Source of the DNA: Mariprofundaceae bacterium
GTDB taxonomy: Bacteria > Pseudomonadota > Zetaproteobacteria > Mariprofundales > Mariprofundaceae
Direction: 5' to 3'
Length of the DNA stretch: 16,640 bases
Assembly (NCBI GenBank): GCA_015488125.1
Contig: WFOJ01000050.1
Coordinates: forward strand, 1 to 16,640
In this document: piece by piece, positions 13,939 to 16,640 of the stretch
Numbering within the stretch: position 1 is the first letter of the stretch
Layout: the number at the start of each line of letters is the position of its first letter
Made by a program: the position numbers and the translations under genes
The notes under the pieces: generated by a model
What the model saw: only the letters and a program-made list of their open reading frames with translations
What the model was told of the DNA's origin: nothing
Databases searched by the model: none

Positions 13939-15026
13939 GCCTCGCTCCACAGGGTTTCAAGGGTGCGCAGGGGGTGGTGACGTTCGGTTAGCACCTGCAT
14001 GGCCTGCTGGCAGCGTTGCTGGTAAACGGCATATTGCCTGATCACTGTGTTGATGGCCGCATACCATTGCGCTGCATCCAGTCGCTCGCAGACCACGCCA
14101 GCGGCAAATTCGCCTGCCACTTCAGCAGGCCACGTACCTTTCATGGCGATGCACGGGCAGCCACGGGTCAGGGCATCCAGGGTGATGCCGCTGATTTTAC
14201 TGGCATAATCCTCTACCCGGTAGGGTTGCAGGCAGATGCCGCCGCTAAACTGTGCCAGGTATTCCTCACCGTCGAAGGCACGCGCAGGCATCGTCAGATG
14301 CGCGTAGCCTACCTGTTGCAAGGCATCCAGAACCCGTTGAATGGCCGGTGCAAACACGCCATGATGATTGGGCGCAGCCTGAATCATGACCGGTATGGTC
14401 GCGCGCTGCTGACGCATATGGCGCAGCAGATCGACGAGGAAGGGCAGGTTTTTGTCCAGCCTCGCCTCACCGGGGAAAATAATATGCTTAAACGGCACCG
14501 TCTGAACAGCATGTTGCGGTGGTTCAAAAGGGCAGGGCTGCAAGCGGGCATGGCGAAAGCCTGCTGCCTGCATGAGGCGTTGCAGTTCCTTGTGGGTACA
14601 GAGGATGCGTGCATCCGGCAGGCGTTCACCCAGCAATTGCAGGCGTTTGCCACGTGCGCCGTCCATGCGCAACTGATGCAGGTAAAACCAGATGCGCGCC
14701 TGTTTTCGCCAGCTTGCCGGCAGGGCGGCAAACAGTGCCAGTTCCGAACGCCCTGCCGTGGGTAATAATACCCGCTGGCCACTGCGCGCCAGCTTGCCCA
14801 GTAACCACCATAATTGCAGGCGGCGAATCCGGCGGTGAAATAACGGATGCAAACACACATCGGCATCAGCCATACAGTTTGCACTCAGCCGATGCCCCGA
14901 CCAGACATGAACCGCGATATCCGGGTCATACTGACGCGCCGCCACAGCCAGCGAATGCACCACTGTATGGCAGTGTCCTGCGGTGCTGTTGAACGTCGGT
15001 TCAACGATGTGGAAGGCCGTTGTCAT
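13935..15026 (-). CDS. Glycosyltransferase, GT4-like (group 1)
   Basis: 363 residues of GT-B type, cytoplasmic. The N-terminus HIVEPTFNSTAGHCHTVVHS (6-25) is the donor-independent Rossmann start with a glycine-histidine turn, seen in GT4-type enzymes. The second domain starts near HIIFPGEARLDKNLPFLVDL and contains GGICLQPYRVEDYASKISGITLDALTRGCPCIAM, in which the Y-x-x-K-x-S-G and downstream L-x-x-G-x-P pattern matches the nucleotide-sugar pocket. The usual 'E-x(7)-E' motif is weakened (the equivalent stretch reads DYASKISGITLDA), so donor binding may differ. The start ATG shares one base with the methyltransferase stop (TGATG), and its own stop overlaps the GT2 gene. It is probably an LPS core or O-chain transferase by context. 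The specific sugar and acceptor are unknown. Confidence 0.78.
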   Translation of the reverse strand: MTTAFHIVEPTFNSTAGHCHTVVHSLAVAARQYDPDIAVHVWSGHRLSANCMADADVCLHPLFHRRIRRLQLWWLLGKLARSGQRVLLPTAGRSELALFAALPASWRKQARIWFYLHQLRMDGARGKRLQLLGERLPDARILCTHKELQRLMQAAGFRHARLQPCPFEPPQHAVQTVPFKHIIFPGEARLDKNLPFLVDLLRHMRQQRATIPVMIQAAPNHHGVFAPAIQRVLDALQQVGYAHLTMPARAFDGEEYLAQFSGGICLQPYRVEDYASKISGITLDALTRGCPCIAMKGTWPAEVAGEFAAGVVCERLDAAQWYAAINTVIRQYAVYQQRCQQAMQVLTERHHPLRTLETLWSEA

Positions 15027-15868
15027 CAGCGTTTACGCAGTGCCGCCAGCATATCATGGCCACGGCCTGTCAGCCGTGCCGGGATGGCCATCAGTTCGTC
15101 GCGCAGTTTGCCCAATCGTGTGCGCGCTGCCGGTGGTGAGCCGAGCGTTCGCTTGGTACGCAGGTAAGCAACACTCATGCCGTGACGCTGGCCAAGCAGG
15201 GCAATGCTGCGCGGATTGAAAAAGCTGATATGGCCACCATTTTGGGCAATGGAATAATATTCCCATTGTTCTCTTAGTCGCTCAGCCGTCCATGATTCGG
15301 CGTTGCCTGTGCCGATCAGCCATAAGCCACCGGGACGAAGAATCCGGCTGACTTCCTTGGCCATGCTTCCGGCATCGGCCAGGTGTTCGACTACCTCAAA
15401 AGTCGTGACCAGATCAAAGCTGGCATCGGCATAGGCAGCTTCATGTAAATAGCCGCTGAATACGGCATAGCCCAGTTGCTGTGCCGTGGCAGCCGCTTTA
15501 GGGGCAGGCTCGACACCGCAAACGGTACCGATGTGCATCTCACTGGCAATGTGTAGTACTGAACCACTGGAGCAACCAACATCAAGAAACCTCACGCTGT
15601 CTGCTGGCTGATCGAGAAAGTCGATGGCCTCGCGCAAAATCGCACCAATGCGTTGACGGTGACGCCGCGCTGATTTGCCTGTCGGCATGGTGCCGGCGTC
15701 ATGATTGAAATCCTGCATGGTATGGTCGTAACGCGACTGACTGCAGGAACTGAGTAATTGTCCGCATTCACTGCAACGACGAAGTATGCCTTCCGGCAGG
15801 TGAATATCCGTGGCTTGCAAGGTGCTGTCGCAGCCAATCGGACAGCGTTGAATGACGGGCTTATCCAT
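15026..15868 (-). CDS. Class I SAM-dependent methyltransferase with N-terminal cysteine knuckle
   Basis: 280 residues. The N-terminus has four cysteines in two pairs, Cys9/Cys13 (CPIGC) and Cys32/Cys35 (CSEC), a likely structural zinc site seen in methyltransferases of polysaccharide clusters. The Rossmann core follows: motif I FLDVGCSSG (94-102), acidic GVEPAP (118-123), FDLVTTFEVVEHLAD (151-165), and RILRPGG. The C-terminal region contains NGGHISFFNPRSI and ends in a basic tail. The substrate is probably a sugar of the glycan made by the neighbouring transferases, but no residue fixes it. The ATG at 15868 overlaps the preceding gene's stop by 8 bases and has AGGAG ten bases upstream; a longer frame to 15946 adds an unrelated 26-residue leader. 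The call as a methyltransferase is firm, the target is inference. Confidence 0.87.
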   Translation of the reverse strand: MDKPVIQRCPIGCDSTLQATDIHLPEGILRRCSECGQLLSSCSQSRYDHTMQDFNHDAGTMPTGKSARRHRQRIGAILREAIDFLDQPADSVRFLDVGCSSGSVLHIASEMHIGTVCGVEPAPKAAATAQQLGYAVFSGYLHEAAYADASFDLVTTFEVVEHLADAGSMAKEVSRILRPGGLWLIGTGNAESWTAERLREQWEYYSIAQNGGHISFFNPRSIALLGQRHGMSVAYLRTKRTLGSPPAARTRLGKLRDELMAIPARLTGRGHDMLAALRKR

Positions 15869-16640
15869 GGGTGATGATCTCCTGACACAATGACCATACG
15901 CGGTCTGCGTCCATTTCTTCCAGACACAGGCTGCGTCCTGTATCATTACAACCTTCGCGCTGACAAGGGATACAGCTTCGTTTTGTGCCCTGCACCAGCG
16001 TCACATTGCCCTGACGTTGCACCCCTTGCGGGCCTGAGCGTTGCCACGGCTGGTGGCTTGCCATATTGGCAGGCCACGGTGCCCACAGGCAAGGATTGGT
16101 GGGGCCAAAGAGGGCAACTACCGGTGCTCCGCTGCCTGCTGCTAGATGGGTGTTGGCGGTATCTACGCCGACGTAGCAGCGCGCTTGCGCGCCAAGCGCC
16201 GCCAGTTCGCGCCAGTTCAGGCTGCCACAGCACAGATGCACGGATGTCGCAGCCTGGCCCAGGGTCTGTGATGAAAAACATTGTTCGGCACGCGCCCGGT
16301 CGGCAGGTGAACCGGTGATCACCACGGGCAGGCTCGCTGCGTGCATATAACGCACCAGTTGTTGCCAGCAATGATCCGGCCAGTATTTATAGCCAACGCG
16401 GGCAAACGGATGAAGCTGCACATAAACACCACTGCTCACGCCTGCCTTGCGCAGCGCACTGTTGGCATCATCCGGCTGCCATTCCAGTTTCGCCTGCCAG
16501 TTTTCCGGCAGCGATGCCAGCCTGGCCAGACCGTTGACGTAGTTCATGGTATGCATATCCTCAGCAAATGGCTGCCATGCCGTGCATAATTGCCGCTTCC
16601 AGGCATCGGCAAAGCGGTCGCGGGTCAACGTCACATAGAC
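15861..16640 (-). CDS. Family 9 glycosyltransferase (LPS heptosyltransferase-like), 3' part
   Basis: The frame is open to the right edge, so the N-terminal part is missing; 259 residues are visible. The GT9 second domain is clear: YVQLHPFARVGYKYWP with downstream WQQLVRYM, then LPVVITGSP, and the donor-site block YVGVDTANTHLAAGSG followed by VALFGPTNPCLWAPW. The C-terminal stretch SCIPCQREGC with a later Cys (SLCLEEM) matches the cysteine-bearing tail of RfaQ/WaaQ-type heptosyltransferases. These use ADP-heptose to build the inner LPS core on the cytoplasmic side of the inner membrane. RfaF- or RfaC-type membership is the main alternative. The stop overlaps the methyltransferase gene by 8 bases. 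In many family members the acidic residue in 'vDTGlmH' is retained, as it is here (VDTANTH). Confidence 0.9.
   Translation of the reverse strand, partial: VYVTLTRDRFADAWKRQLCTAWQPFAEDMHTMNYVNGLARLASLPENWQAKLEWQPDDANSALRKAGVSSGVYVQLHPFARVGYKYWPDHCWQQLVRYMHAASLPVVITGSPADRARAEQCFSSQTLGQAATSVHLCCGSLNWRELAALGAQARCYVGVDTANTHLAAGSGAPVVALFGPTNPCLWAPWPANMASHQPWQRSGPQGVQRQGNVTLVQGTKRSCIPCQREGCNDTGRSLCLEEMDADRVWSLCQEIITHG
15869..15883 (-). promoter_or_regulatory. Ribosome binding site of the methyltransferase gene (decides the start)
   Basis: AGGAG on the minus strand at 15883-15879, ten bases before the ATG at 15868. It lies inside the last codons of the family 9 glycosyltransferase gene and excludes the longer frame starting at 15946. 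Confidence 0.55.

Noticed and set aside
14016..14765. Open frame of 249 residues opposite the GT4-like gene
   Set aside because: Antisense to a supported glycosyltransferase; composition is that of a reading shadow, with no recognisable family.

Overview
This window is ordinary, densely packed chromosomal DNA of a Gram-negative proteobacterium. The evidence is type II secretion genes, a lipid A-core or outer polysaccharide glycosyltransferase cluster with a heptosyltransferase-like protein, and a lipoprotein signal peptide. A DUF2333 protein and gene orders typical of Gammaproteobacteria or Zetaproteobacteria point to that part of the phylum. I cannot name a genus from sequence alone. There are no tRNAs, rRNAs, CRISPR arrays, insertion sequences or phage genes that I can support. 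No stretch longer than about 200 bases lacks a gene.

Left block (1-9312, all on the minus strand, transcribed right to left): maeB (malic enzyme), rsmE (16S rRNA m3U1498 methyltransferase), parB (chromosome partitioning) and mtnA (methionine salvage isomerase) follow one another with start/stop overlaps or a 3-base gap. After a 199-base spacer come map (methionine aminopeptidase), a DUF2333 membrane-anchored protein, a small zinc-ribbon membrane protein, and the type II secretion genes gspL, gspM and gspN. gspN runs off the left edge.

Middle block (9461-13132, plus strand, divergent from maeB): a TerB-like small protein, aroK (shikimate kinase), a TrmA/RlmD-family RNA uracil-C5 methyltransferase with an iron-sulfur cysteine cluster, and an orphan family 5 solute-binding lipoprotein. 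All three junctions are 4-base ATGA or GTGA overlaps, so this looks like one operon. A 148-base divergent control region (9313-9460) separates it from maeB.

Right block (13153-16640, minus strand, convergent with the middle block): a family 9 (heptosyltransferase-like) glycosyltransferase that enters from the right edge, a SAM-dependent methyltransferase with an N-terminal cysteine knuckle, a GT4-like glycosyltransferase, and a GT2 glycosyltransferase of the WaaE/KdtX type. They overlap each other and probably build and decorate an LPS core or related surface glycan.

The most noteworthy points are: a chromosomal-type parB without an adjacent parA, sitting between rsmE and mtnA; an uncharacterised zinc-ribbon membrane protein and a DUF2333 protein coupled to gspLMN; and pervasive 4-base gene overlaps, several using GTG starts. 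I did not find convincing evidence of a wholly new biological system here.
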